In this document: positions 1 through 12,400 of the stretch, piece by piece
Layout of the letters: each line of letters begins with the position of its first letter
How positions within the stretch are numbered: the first letter of the stretch is position 1
The notes under the pieces: model-generated
What the model was told of the DNA's origin: nothing
What the model saw: the letters and a program-made list of their open reading frames with translations, nothing else
Database searches by the model: none
Source: Whitmania pigra
Lineage: Eukaryota; Annelida; Clitellata; Hirudinida; Haemopidae
NCBI GenBank assembly: GCA_021613335.1
Contig: JAJTWR010000374.1
Coordinates: 376,001 to 440,000 of the forward strand
Direction of reading: 5' to 3'
Length of the DNA stretch: 64,000 bases
Translations under genes and position numbers: made by a program

Positions 1-316
1 AATGATTCATTACGAGTGAGTGATTGGCCTTCTAGAAACAAAATCATTAGTAAGAAGCCTTTTGCTTAGCCAGCTAAATAATTCCCTTGACAAATATGGA
101 AAAAATGTTATTACATTTATGAAGGCAGTAGAAATATTAAGTCGAAGTTTGGATACCCTGAGGAGTGATTCCATTTTTATTTCCATTTGCTGCGTATGAT
201 TTAAAGTTACAAAACTATTTGAGTCACTTTTAAATTTTACAAAAACGTCATTCAACTGTTTATCAACATCGAGCAAAACTTACATTCGTCTTGACATTTC
301 GTGATCTATTAATCGT
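1..316. other. Sequence upstream of the P450 gene; no gene seen
   Basis: AT-rich sequence with only a short minus-strand open frame (10-276) that shows no recognisable domain. It would hold the promoter and 5' UTR of the P450 gene that follows. I see no clear core promoter. Confidence 0.4.
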
Positions 317-1843
317 ATGGATTTGGGAAATAGTCAGTATCCATTGACTTCTTTTGTAGTTCTAACTGGAGGGGCATATGCTTTGTGGTGGCTCTGGAAC
401 AAAAAAACAAAAAATGTCGATGGCTCTTGCGAAATACCGTCGATAAACACATTTCAAAGTATTGTTAAGCGAAGAAGCAACAACATACCTGAAGTTCTTA
501 CCGACTTGGCGGGAACTTTCGGATGCATTTATTCAATTGATCTGGAACCGTTAAAAGTCGTTGTTGCCAATTCCAGAGAAATTATCGAACTGGTTGGAGT
601 CGCGAGGACGGCTGGTCTTATTGGAGAACATTCTTTGTGTGCTTCGAAAATCTGCGAAGCCCATTCGTCAATGCATCCCAATGAGAAAAGCATCATAGAA
701 ACTGGTGAATTGAAGGAGCAGTGTCGGAGGGCAATAAAATGCTACGGATGCGAGGATCACCTAATAGGCGCAAATATTTTGATCGAAGTAGACAAACTTA
801 TCGAAGTATTTCGAACGTATGAATCATCGGAAGGACCTTTTGATGCTTACGAATACATCCATTTGGCCTGCACAAACGTTTTGTGCTCGCTCATGTTCGG
901 TTGTCGCTACAAATATAAAAGCCGCCGTTTAAAAGCATTTACAGACATCATACGATCCAATTTGTCGAGCAAAAATATCTTTAGATATGCTGGAAAAGAA
1001 TCCGGAAAGGTCAACCGCGGGGGATTACCGAAAAAAAAGGAATGTCTACCTCATCAAAGTGCAAATGTCGTGGAAAATCTCAAAAAATTTTTATACTTTA
1101 TAAGCTTCGAGGTCGAGTCACATAAAAAAGATTTCGTCACAACGAAGTACAGAGACTTTGTGGATATTTACTTGAAATCTCTTTCTGACGATGGTAAAAA
1201 TAAGAGTCCAATACCTACTCTTAGCTTCGAGTCAACGATTGTCGACGTTTTCACTTTCGGAGCAGAACCCGTTAGTGCTCATATCATGTGGGCCATTTAC
1301 TGTATGGTCGAATACCCGGACGTCCAAACGAAATGCCACGAAGAAATCGATGAAAAGGTCGGCCATAACAGGCCGATAACTTTAGAAGATCGCAAGATTC
1401 TCGTTTACATTTGTGCAACACTCAAAGAAGTGATGAGAAGATTTACTGTTGTTCCCCTAAGTATGCCTCTCGTGGTAAGGCGTGATTTTAAACTGGGCCC
1501 TTACGAAATCGTAAAGAATTCTACCATTGTATGCAATTACCATGCCGTTCACATGGATCCCGATGTCTGGCAGGATCCGGGAACTTTTAGTCCAGAGCGC
1601 TTCAAATCTTTTCAGGAAGATCGATTCTGTAAAAAATTGTTTAACTTTGGGAGTAGCAGCTCGCATACTTCATGCCCCGCGTCATGCTTAAGTACAAAGA
1701 TAGCTTTCATTATCTTTGCTAATCTTCTTCAAAATTTTGATTTTGAAAAGGATGAAGTAGCTGGTGTTCGTGAAACGTCGAGAAGTGCTTACGACATTGT
1801 ACGACATCCTCCGAGCTTCAAAGTTAAAATTGATTCCCATTGA
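317..1843 (+). CDS. Cytochrome P450 (microsomal, CYP1/CYP17-like), divergent heme loop
   Basis: A 508-residue protein in one uninterrupted reading frame, the usual P450 length. P450s are heme mono-oxygenases; an N-terminal hydrophobic segment (about residues 10-28) followed by Lys residues fits an ER anchor. The K-helix ExxR is present (E371, R374), as are the following PLxxP-like stretch and the PERF motif (P426-F429). The region around the I-helix and K-helix reads like animal clan 2 enzymes (CYP1/CYP17 type). The I-helix reads F-G-A-E-P-V at 314-319, where active enzymes usually have a Gly-x-(Asp/Glu)-Thr-Thr pattern, so the catalytic Thr is missing. The Cys-loop starts F444-G445 but the Cys is at 453, two residues later than normal, and the usual second Gly and the Arg are lost. 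All neighbouring genes have introns and this one has none. It could be a retained non-canonical P450 or a pseudoenzyme; the open frame argues against a dead pseudogene. Confidence 0.85.
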   Translation: MDLGNSQYPLTSFVVLTGGAYALWWLWNKKTKNVDGSCEIPSINTFQSIVKRRSNNIPEVLTDLAGTFGCIYSIDLEPLKVVVANSREIIELVGVARTAGLIGEHSLCASKICEAHSSMHPNEKSIIETGELKEQCRRAIKCYGCEDHLIGANILIEVDKLIEVFRTYESSEGPFDAYEYIHLACTNVLCSLMFGCRYKYKSRRLKAFTDIIRSNLSSKNIFRYAGKESGKVNRGGLPKKKECLPHQSANVVENLKKFLYFISFEVESHKKDFVTTKYRDFVDIYLKSLSDDGKNKSPIPTLSFESTIVDVFTFGAEPVSAHIMWAIYCMVEYPDVQTKCHEEIDEKVGHNRPITLEDRKILVYICATLKEVMRRFTVVPLSMPLVVRRDFKLGPYEIVKNSTIVCNYHAVHMDPDVWQDPGTFSPERFKSFQEDRFCKKLFNFGSSSSHTSCPASCLSTKIAFIIFANLLQNFDFEKDEVAGVRETSRSAYDIVRHPPSFKVKIDSH

Positions 1844-2654
1844 TTGGCATTCATTTTGCTCAGCAGTCATACACGAAGCCAGTACTTTCAATATTTTAAA
1901 CTATTTTTTGATAAATATTAATTAATAATATTTTAAAATGAAAATGCTATTAGAAAAACTGGCCTTTAAGTATATTTATTTTATGACTTTAAAAATACAA
2001 ATGTATTGCATTTATTTTTATCATGGTACTTGTTTGAGCTCTCATTATGTGACCTTCAATAAATTTCTTCAAAGGAAATATTTTATAAGCTGATATTCAT
2101 ACTCTAGTTCGTTCATAAAGGCGCTTTCGTGGTGTAGGATGACCATGTTTAGTTTCTATTTGTATAATGATAACTATTTATTCAATGTAAGGAATCTGGA
2201 AATAAAGTCTAGTCTTCCCACATTTCAACGTAATAGTGTCTTCAACAGAAGCTGTTGTTTTTCCCCTGAACTTAGGTGCTTAAGTTGGATCTTTTACTAG
2301 ACTGGAAAACAGGTCTTCGACCGAAGTTGTAGACCTTCTATGAAATACGATGTATCTGAAGACCATATGCAGACTGATTCCAATAGCATGAAATAGTACA
2401 GTTTAATGTCTGCTTTTTGAGGAAAACTAAGGTAACGCCCAATTGTAAAAGTTGGCGATGTAGGACATATTCAAATCGCCGAATTAAATATCGATACTTG
2501 TAATGTTAACGTTGAATTTTTTTTATGTTACATATTTATTGTAACATAATAAATACTTCACACTTTCTCGTTATGAATCTATACTTAGTTTAACTTTTAA
2601 GCAAAACTGTTAAAGACCGTAGGTGATAAGTCGGCTGCGAATGTCGTTCTGGAA
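1844..2654. other. Intergenic, P450 to galactosyltransferase; no gene seen
   Basis: AT-rich spacer. An AATAAA hexamer occurs near 2057 and could serve P450 transcript 3' end formation. No open frame, RNA gene or repeat worth naming was seen. Confidence 0.4.
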
Positions 2655-4544
2655 ATGCAGTCTTTTAAATTAACTTATTACCTGCTATTTGGTTTTTTAA
2701 GCAAAAACTTGTTTTTGAATAATGTGAATTCAACGCCGGTAACTCAAAACAACACTCTAGCTCTTCAAAAAGCAGCTAAGGAAATTGCACATTTCCTAAT
2801 AGGGTATGATAAATACTGCATTCAAAATTTTAATTCTTCTATAACGACTGATTCGTCTCTCCTTTGCCCCTGCTTGTCCCCTGGATTGAGTAAGATCTTA
2901 AACATTTATCCAAATCAATGCTAATTATTTCGTTTTATTATTAAGAAACCATACTTTGTTAACCAAATTCTGATCATCACAATTTAGTTCTTTTCAGTCT
3001 GTTTTAGCAGAAAAATAAAATATAAATATCTTTTTATTTTGGAAAATGTAGGACTTTGAGTGTAATTCAGTGGTTCATCAGAATAATTAAAATTGTAATG
3101 AATATATAGTTTTACATTTAAATGGTGATAAAGACTTAATGCACATAACAATGATTTAAAGGAAGCCCACTTCATGAAGATCAAGAATTATGCATGCATT
3201 TATAGAAGCTAAGATGCATCTGTATTACAATATCCCTTAACAGACAAACATATTATCAAACGTTTGATGATTTTGTTTAATATATTTTATTTTTACATTA
3301 ACATAGAATTATATCTAGAAAAATGACACGGAACAGTGTTATGTATTTTTCATCTCAAGTTTACAATTTTACGTCGGATGTCTATAACATCGATGGATGT
3401 TAATAAAATCACTCTTCGTGGAAATTATGCGACTACAACTGTTTTCTTTAAATTATAGTCGGCAGGATCAACATTTCGCGAATGCTCGAGCCAGAATTGG
3501 GAAATCTAGAAATTGAGCTTCACGATTCGACAACCGGAGGAACATGGTATCCATTAACGTGCATCGCACGCCACAAGGTCGCCGTGATTGTCCCGTTCAG
3601 GGACCGTGAAAAGCATCTGAAGTGGTTTCTCAAAGTCGTTCATCTGATGCTGAGGAGACAGCTTCTCCACTACACCATATTCGTGGTCGAACAGGTTGTA
3701 CGGATTGTTTCACGAGTCAGTTTTTGAGTGTTTAGTCACTTTAAATGTCTGTTAAGTTTTCATTTGGCATTTGTAATACATTTTTTTTTAAATAATTATA
3801 ATAATTGAAAATACAAATATAATAAATTAAAATAATTACAATCTTAATCACTAACTATGAAGGCAAGTGGCAGTTTGAAATGCGACTACAACTGTTTTCT
3901 TTAAATTATAGTCGGCAGGATCAACAAATGTTCATGCTATGTTTGTCGTCAATTGCAGAGTTATCCCAAAGTCTTCAACAAAGCATCTCTGATGAATGCT
4001 GGCTTCAGGGAAGCTGTTGCCTTGGATACCTACGACTGCTTTATCTTTCACGACGTGGACATGCTTCCGGAAGACGATCGGAACTTTTACACTTGCTCCA
4101 AAACGCCTCGACACGTCGGTTCGTTCGTCAACAAATGGAATTACAAGTCAGTTTTACAGGTTCAATTTTGCTTTGCTAAGACTTTTGTAATTCATCTGAA
4201 TTACATCTGAATATTATTGTATGTAATTCATCTAAATTACATCTGAATATTATTGTATGTAATTCATCTAAATTACATCTGAATATTATTATATGTAATT
4301 TATCTAAATTACTAACTAAATATTATTGTATGTAATCTGAATTGCATCTGAGTCTGAAGTATTGTTCAATAATATTGATTAAAATCTTAAGCTTTTTTTC
4401 CTCTTATCATGTGCTGAACTAATAAAAGTGAAAGTCATTGAGTTATTTATAGCTCCCACTGAAGTACTTTAAGAGATCAACTTACATTGAAATTAGTAAA
4501 TTATTTGACCCAACATTTCAGTAAAGCCCTATAAATTAATACAA

Positions 4545-4593
<49 letters not shown>

Positions 4594-5470
4594 CAGTTTG
4601 CCTTACGAAGGTCTGATTGGTGGTGTCACAGCATTCCGAAAGTCACATTTTGAGCTCGTAAATGGCTTCTCGAACTCGTTTTACGGATGGGGAGGTGAAG
4701 ATGATGACATGTTTAAAAGGTGAGGGCTACAGATTTGCATAGTTGCAATGGTACTTCATTTATATAGCGCTCCTTTCCAAGGACGCTTGCGGCAATGCAG
4801 GCTGGTTTCGAACATGACACTTTGCGACTGTTGCCATTCGGCCAACCGGCACATCTATCAATTGCTCCAAAAACTTCCATTTTTCTGTTCCCTAGTCGGG
4901 CTATGTGAACTTCAATACAATAGATAAGCAATACATGAATCAGTTAAATACTTGCTATAATTACTTAAATATAAGTACTCATTATTTGTAATTTTTACAA
5001 TTTAAAAAATCTATGATTCTATTTACATCATATTACTGTGCCACGGCACATGATATGTTGTAAATTACCTTGGACGAATCTTCATTTTGCTAGAATAATT
5101 TTGAACGAGCATAATAAGAAACAAATATTATGCAAATTACCAAGGATACTGGCAAAGAATGTCCCTATCACGAGATTTCCCAAGTTGATTGCAAAGTACA
5201 CCATGATCAAGCACCATTCAGACGATGGAAACCCTCGCAATTCCAAAGGGTTGGTTTTGATTGCCTTATTCTCAACAATAATTTTGCTTCGACATGACAT
5301 TTTCCAGGTATGAAGGATTTTCTTATCGACCAAACTCCTACAAAACCGATGGACTGAATTCGCTTCGCTACAAAGTAGACAAAGTCGACGTTCGTCCGCT
5401 GTACATCTGGCTGCACATATCCCTTCCTTCCAACCCTTCTTACCTTGTGACAGGAAACAGTATTTCATGA
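2655..5470 (+). CDS. Beta-1,4-galactosyltransferase (B4GALT family, GT7)
   Basis: Six coding exons: 2655-2889, 3459-3694, 3959-4146, 4597-4719, 5145-5249, 5308-5470. They join in phase to 349 residues, a normal length. The family transfers galactose from UDP-Gal in beta-1,4 linkage to GlcNAc- or Glc-type acceptors in the Golgi lumen. The N-terminus has a short hydrophobic signal anchor (about 6-22). The family motif CP-x-x-SP follows near residue 70, then the HKVA-x-IVPFR block. The metal-binding DVD is at 189-191, inside FHDVD, and the WGGEDDD acceptor-site motif is at 251-257. TDGLNSL and the conserved LY-W end are also present. Intron 2 holds a duplicate of the intron 1 splice acceptor (see the repeat entry), intron 3 a minisatellite and a TTA microsatellite. 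Which B4GALT subtype this is cannot be told by eye. Confidence 0.93.
3880..3926 (+). repeat. 47-bp direct duplicate of the exon 2 splice acceptor region
   Basis: This segment is identical to 3427-3473, which contains the intron 1 polypyrimidine tract, the AG acceptor and the first 15 bases of exon 2. The duplicate sits inside intron 2, about 30 bases before the true exon 3 acceptor at 3958. Splicing to the copied AG would shift the frame, so it looks like a decoy acceptor. Confidence 0.9.
4195..4335 (+). repeat. Minisatellite in galactosyltransferase intron 3
   Basis: About four imperfect tandem copies of a unit of roughly 37 bp built from an ATTCATCTRAATTACATCT core and a TATTATTGTATGTA tail. 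It is intronic and has no coding meaning. Confidence 0.85.
4543..4592 (+). repeat. (TTA)n microsatellite next to the exon 4 acceptor
   Basis: About 16 TTA units run straight into the TTCCAG acceptor of exon 4 at 4591-4596, so the repeat itself forms most of the pyrimidine tract of this splice site. Confidence 0.9.
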
Positions 5471-5838
5471 TATGCTATATGATATACATATATATATATA
5501 TATTTCATTAATCTTTATTCCATTGATATTAGTCATTCCACTTGTAATTTACTAATTAAGTATTAATTAAACATTGTTTTGTTTATTTTTACTTATTAAG
5601 GTTAAATTAGAAAGAAACGCTACGATCGTATGTTGTATTCATTAGACACTCTACAAAAATTGGGAATAATCACACATTGGAGAATATCAAAGGCCACAGT
5701 GAAAATTAAGCAAATGATTCCTAAGAGAAAAATATCGCACAAATTTGGGCAAATAAATCCCTTATCGATGGGGGAAAGCATATAAAAATATCACACTTAA
5801 ATAAATTAAGGCCCCGAATCAATAGTTCTTGATTCAGA
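5471..5838. other. Convergent intergenic spacer; no gene seen
   Basis: Lies between the 3' ends of the galactosyltransferase (+) and the PDZ-LIM gene (-). It contains a short (TA)n run near 5483-5502 and nothing else I can name. Confidence 0.4.
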
Positions 5839-8341
5839 TTATTGACGGGCATGTTCGTCGCAGTACAGTGCTCCGCTGATGAGATAATATCCTGTAAAAG
5901 GAAAACATAAATTATTTACGATTTAGTATTTAGCACGATGAAAACTAAATACTCATTACAAACATCTTACCTTGATTTTTGAGGTCCTTGCTGCATCTCG
6001 AACATCTGAAACAGCTCGCGTGCAAAGGCTTGCCAGATACCATCGGGAACATGCCACTTCAAGTTGTACCGCTTATGAAGAATGTATATAATTAGCTTTT
6101 AAACGAAATGGTCTGAACTAACACGATGTCGTTGCCGCATATGTGACAAACTGTTCGCTGGGTCACTCCTTCCTTTCTGGCCTCAGGTAGACCTGTCGGT
6201 GCCTGAACAGGTCTGATGACAGGAACTTGATCTGGAAAAGTCAAATGATGTCAAAAATCGTGCTGGATTCATAATCCTTAATGGTTCTTATTGGCTCACA
6301 TGTTTTCAACCCCAAGCACAGACAAATATTAAAAGTAATATTAATTATTAATTAATTATATTAAAAACAAATATTAAAAGTAAATCAAACTTGTATGGGG
6401 TTCCAATCCAAATCTGAAATAATAGTTTTTCTATTATAAACAAATTCTAAGAAATAATATTTTTCTCTTATTTCAAATTTGTTAATATTGCTGGCCATTA
6501 AATCCAATAATAAAAATAATTTGTAATATACGTAATGTAATAATATCAGTAATGTCTAATTTGGATGAACAGACATTTCATTCCCCTTAACAGTTTTATC
6601 AGCTTCTAAGAAACAAATTTTCAGCTAATAATTCATCAAGGTGAATCCGGCATCTTAAATTACGAGCAAGACCATTACCCTTGACCAGTTTGCTGCGAAC
6701 TGCTAGAACATCCAAAAAATGGCTTGGGAGCGACATTGAATTTGGATCCAATGTGCTGGATTTCCTGCGATACGAAAGAGCTTTAATATTCGGTCGGAAA
6801 AAATAAATCATTAATTAAAACATAAAAAAAAATAATACGCACTAATAATTACGCAATTAACCTGTTTGTTAGCGGCAAGCGAAAACTTATTTTTCTGAAC
6901 ATTGCTTTCTTCGTCTGAAACCAAAGTCATGCTTGGCTTCCATAGGGGACCTCCTTTTCTTCAATAAAAAAAATAACGATCCAATTACATTTTACTAATA
7001 AGCAACTAGTCAAATGAATGATAAAAAATTTTGTTATTATCAAAAATTCAGTTTTTTAAGCAGTAATACCTAACATTTTATAAAGTGCCAAACTGAGAAA
7101 AATTATTAAAACTTAACTTATGACTTAATTAATTAAGCGGGTTTCTCGTTTAAAAAATATTTTGTTCCGTTTTTGTAACTCTCTAAAGGAGAAGTAAAAG
7201 CTCAAAACACTTGAAGCTTGAAATTAATTTTTATGGTGGTAGAGCTTATGATACCTGATTTGTTTGGTGGACATGTTTTATTGGTTTACTTTTCACATTT
7301 GTCATTGTATGATAGGGCTTTGAAGGGTTTGTTTTTTAATAATACCATTATTATTGATATTTATAATTATAATTTAAAACTTAATTTTAGTAATATCACA
7401 ATGTTCGAAGATGGTCATGCATCTTCTATTTTATTTTTGTAATAAAGTAAATATTAACACATATTTTCCATTTGGTTAATGGCAAAAAGAAATGCTGTAA
7501 AATGCTAGAAACTATTTTAATATGTGGTGCTCAATCTTATTTCTAATTCTACTAATAAGACTGAAACAAATGTTTAAAAATTTAACTTCACTATATAATT
7601 CATCATAGCATCATACAACTCAAAATATATTCTTGAGAACATTTCTAAGCAAAATGAATAAGGAATAAACAGGTAAAATATTAAACAAAGAATAACAGAT
7701 ACTGCTTGTTAATATAACTAACTAATTAACTAATATAAAATATAAAATGTTTGAACCTCAAAACTGAAAGAATGACCCTATTGCCACATGCAAGAATTTG
7801 TCTCTTGGCTTCATCATGTTCGATTTGTGTAGAATCCTTTTCATTGATTTTAGTTATTATGTCACCTGCTACCAAGCCAGCTCTTTCGGCAATGCCATTT
7901 TCTGTAACCTTCAAATGCATTCACCATAACATCATACCAAGATCACAGATTAATTTAATGAGACACAAGTTAACTTGCAAACATCCGCCTTAACACAAGC
8001 TACAAATTGCTAATTCCCCGTCATAAACATGTTAACAACTTTTCTCTAGAAAACAAATAAGAACATATACAATCTAGATTTTGTTTTTGCCGTTGAGATC
8101 GTTTAATCTTAATTTAAGACGCGTAGGAAGATGTTTAGGGGCATACGAAATTTGTTTTTGAAAGTGAACTATTTGTACTCACCAATTGAACAGAGAGAGG
8201 TGTTGGAAAATCGGCACCTCCTTGAAGCCTAAAACCCCAAGATTCCGTGGATAAATTCCTATTAAGCAAAATTTGTATAATACTCCCTTCCCCCATATCT
8301 GACAATCGGGAAACGTAGCTCGAAAGGCTCTTATATGCCAA
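5839..8341 (-). CDS. PDZ and LIM domain protein (PDLIM/ALP-Enigma family, one LIM)
   Basis: Seven exons, read from high to low coordinates: 8341-8183, 7908-7757, 6958-6862, 6764-6686, 6231-6123, 6056-5971, 5891-5839. They join to 244 residues. The N-terminal PDZ domain (about 15-103) carries the family hallmark SWGFRLQGG followed by the paired GIAERAG and ACGNRV blocks. A short linker follows, then one C-terminal LIM domain beginning CHICGND (about residue 178 on) with the HxxCF-x-C-x-x-C zinc ligands and a final YC-D-x-H. Proteins of this family bind alpha-actinin through PDZ and organise actin at Z-discs or focal adhesions. At under 250 residues it is shorter than vertebrate ALP proteins (about 320-360). 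The two linker exons (6958-6862 and 6764-6686) are the least certain part: their phases fit, but exon 4 relies on a GTCAAG donor. An upstream Met choice is also possible. Confidence 0.88.
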
Positions 8342-9430
8342 TTTCCTATAGTGGGCTAAGGAGCACTATCAACCCACGTCTCACAAAAAATATTTAGCAA
8401 ATTAGTTTATACTTTGCAATTAATTCAGTGACATCGATTTCTATACTTAAATTCGATAGCTTTGTTCAGATGGTTTTTAATGTCAGCACAGACTGAGAAT
8501 CCGTCTCTTCTGATTAGAAGACTCCACTCAAATTGCAACCATTTTTTACTTGTGGGGAGAGAGCATGATGTTATGATGTGGTTCACTCGCTACAAGACTC
8601 TATGCATGCATTCCATGCCCCTCTGCATTTGCAACATTTTTACAAAGTGTAGTCTGAATAGTCTTTAAAATTCGAATTCTTTTGTAGAGTTCTGATATAG
8701 TTACGTTAATAGCCGAGGAAAAATCTCCAAACCTCATACCACTAACGTCTTTTTTAATTGGTAACCAGTAACATAACATAACATTAATTTATAGTAGCTT
8801 TAAGGAGACTAATGTCTGTGTGATAAATCACTCCTACTTTTTTAATCAATATCCAAATTTCCATAATCGTATTTTATATATTTCTACCGAATCTGAATAT
8901 ATTTTTCCTCATCAAGCTTATTCCAAAGATTAATTATTCTTGTGCTGAAGTAATTATTCTTTAGACTTTAGTGACGACTGCGGTATTAATCAGCTCGGCT
9001 CGGCTTAACTTCAGATCGGCTGCCGGCTCGGCGGTTCCCAGGTCTGCTATTCGGTGAATATATTTTTTAATCTTAGGGATCAAAGAAGTCAATTTAATAA
9101 GTTATTCATTGTGTTCGAAAGTTTTAACATAAGAAATCAAGTGAATGATGTCAGGCAAAGGATTGAGATGCAACCCAATGCTTGGCCCAGGACTGCAATA
9201 CTAGAGTGTTAACTTTTCGATGAAATAAATGTATAATAGAAATTTATCGTTTGTCATACAATTTAATAGATGATTAAATTTTAAAGTTAAAATGTCGATT
9301 GATGTCTATTGCACATTCCTCATTCGGATATAACGAAAATTTCTATTTCCGAACACTCTAACAGAATGACATCATTGCACACTAGATATTCGTCTTTCTT
9401 GTAATTATGCTGACTTGTGCAATTAAGTAT
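8342..9430. other. Intergenic, PDZ-LIM 5' side to VWA/EGF 3' side; no gene seen
   Basis: No supported gene. A short GC-rich patch near 8988-9050 with repeated CTCGGC units stands out from the AT-rich surroundings and could be part of an old mobile element, but I cannot name it. Confidence 0.35.
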
Positions 9431-12400
9431 TTAGTTAGAGCATATACTTGTGAATGTCCTCTGTGCGATGTAACTCAGATCATTATTAGAGTTCAAAGTA
9501 AAAAGTCTGCTGGAGTTATCCACGATGGCCTGGTAGAGCTCCCTGCTTGGCCAGTTGCTTGTGAGCACCGCATATATTTCTGTCCCCATGCTTAGACTGT
9601 TTCTAGCCGCCTAGTGCGTTACAAATGTTTTTACAAATTCTGGATAATAATTTCAAATTAAATAATACCAAGTTAATTCATACTTGTACGATGTCTCGAT
9701 ATTCATAAGGTGAATCGGAACTTGTAATGACTACAGCCACTTTAGCTGAGGAAGAACGCCCGCCATTCCTTGCCAAAAATATTTGAGGTCCTTCAATTGT
9801 CGAACTGTTTCCAAGAAATCCAATAGCAGTTGCCAGAAATTGCGGGCCAACTGACGTTTTAAAAACCAAGGAGTCCATAAGGTCTTGGGAGCTATTGAAG
9901 CTTCTAAGAAAGAAGTTTATTCGAGCGTAGCTGCCAAAGGTTACCACCGAGAATTGTGTTGTTTCCAGAGGAAAATATGAAGCCATCTCACGGACTAGAG
10001 CAACAGTTCTGTTTGTGACGACGTCCGATTGTGCTGATCCCGACGTATCGACGACAAAAACTACATCCACGACACGACTGCAAGCTGAAATTATGAAAAT
10101 TTCAAGGCCGTTCAAGACTCATTCATTCATGTGTGTAAGAAACTAAAAAAACCTATTACATTTCTCGCAGTATTTTCCCCCGAAAGATCCAGAACAAACG
10201 CATATTGCCCTTCGTTTAATCTCACAATGTCCACCGTTTTGACAATTTACACCCTGACAGCTTTCAACTGTGGAATACATTCAAATTTACACAAACATTT
10301 AATTCGTAGAATTTTGTGAAAATGTATTCACTTTCATGAATAAATCGTCAATAAGTCTCACCAACCTTCAAGAAGTGTTTCAAATAAAGAGTCGAAAGCA
10401 ATGTTGACAAATTCAAATGACGGAAATATGAAAAAGTCCTTGTTTGGTGTCGGAGGTAGGAGACATAAAGATGTCATTTCGTTATAATTGATAAAATCTC
10501 CAATTCCTATTGTTATGATTCGTGCATTTCGAGTTGTCCTTAACTCGGCAGCCATGCGAAACGTCATTTCGTCGTCAACGTTTGAATTCCCATCCGTGAA
10601 CAAAAGGACCAGATTTCTAGCTAGAGGTCTTTCGCCATTTTGACCGGGTTTTAAAAGAACGTCTTTCTGAAGAGGAAACAGCAATAAGCAAACTCAAATT
10701 ATACAAACCATTAAACTGCTAACAATGAGTCTCAGGCAATCGGAAGTATTCGTTCCTCCATTCAGAGGTTCGAAAGTTATTTGACTGATAGCCCAGGCTA
10801 CGTCCTGTAAGGACGAGTAGGTATCCAAATGAAACAAATCGTAGGCTCTGTTGTTCCATTTCACGGCCCCAACTCTTGTTTTTGAGGGAGATATATCCAG
10901 CTGACTCACGATCTTTATGGCGAACTTTAAAATATTTTCAAAATCGTCATTACGGATGCTCCCTGAACTGTCAAATCCGAAAATGAGATCTATGTATTCG
11001 TTTCCCTCTGTGAACAGAAGTGGTCAGTAAGAGTAATGGAAGCTCGGTATTCTCTCCTAACCTGTTTCACACAGTGGTCCTATTCGGTTGCTGGGACAAA
11101 AGCATCTGTAGCCATTGATAAAATCTATGCAAAGACCAGAGTTGAGGCAGGGATTCGGAGAACATTCGTTATTAGCTGTGAATTGACATAAATCCATCAA
11201 ATGGGTAATTAATAATCGATTAAACACACAAATAATAACAAAGGATAATTAATAATAACGATTCAATAAGCGAGTATTATTATGTAAGTGTTATCACTTT
11301 ATTGATATTGTTTGTTCTTGTTTTGGAAAACTTCATGGCACATTTAAAAGCAAGTAAAATGGTAAAAATGCCTAGTAACCGCTTACTATTGCAAATGGCG
11401 TCAACCAATCCAGTAACCAAACTGGAATGGAAATTGTCTGCAGGAAATATATTCACTCCCTGATCGCCAGCCACTCCAGAGGTTATAGCTATTGCATTAA
11501 CCTCATCTCTTGAGTACATCTGACCAACCGCTACCACCAAGATTTGGATGACATCTGGACCGTTTCTGGCCAAAGCCGCCTCTCTGGCACTCGAAACGAT
11601 ATCTGGCGAAGGGCCACTTACAAATAGCACCAGTACGTTATTCTCTCCAGGCGGAAAAATTCCTTGGCGAATAACTCTAAGGACGTTCGTCAGATTGGTA
11701 TAACCCATTCTGAAGTATTTATTTAATACAAGATGAAGGCTTAAAATAGTAAACAGCAGTTCGGAAGATTTAATTTAATTATTATTATTTATTCAATTTA
11801 TTGCTGATGATTATGACGTTCGACCAGTAATAAATACTGATTCCAAAAGTTTAAAAGTCTCACTTGAAATCCGATGAAAGAGCATCGAAAACTTTCTGTT
11901 GAAACCATTTTTTATCCCCTTTCAATGTTTCGTATCTTTGGAAATCCATTTTTATGTCAACGGCGTTGTTATAGTACACTCCAAATCCGATCTTACTTCC
12001 CATCAGATCCAAATTTAACATTACACTATGAACAAAATCAATTTGGTCAAAGAACGTTTCTATGGTGATACTAGATGCGGCAGTTAAGGCAAAGAAAACA
12101 TTCACAGGTTGAGTGCATTCTGGAAGAGAAGAAGAATGATACTACCAACATTTTCCTTTCAAGAAGATTCAAACCTGCGGAACTGCAGAATCTTCCGGAA
12201 AAACCCGGGAAACAGCTGCACGTGACATTGCCGTCGCGCGGGGCACATTCACCACGTTCAAAGCAATAATCTTGGCACAGGGTCGTTTTTCCTGAGTTTT
12301 ATAAGCAACTGTTGAGTCATAGGTATGTCATCAGGTGCATATAAATCAGTCCTACTATTGCAGATCTTGACAACCAGGCTTGCACGTAAGCTTTGCAAGT

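Noticed and set aside
1657..1690. Calling the P450 a pseudogene
   Set aside because: The frame is open for 508 codons and other family motifs are kept; loss of consensus alone does not prove loss of function.
7218..7442. 74-codon plus-strand open frame
   Set aside because: Lies in a PDZ-LIM intron, AT-driven composition, no domain.
9407..9595. Plus-strand open frame with Cys residues
   Set aside because: Antisense to the last VWA exon of the VWA/EGF gene.
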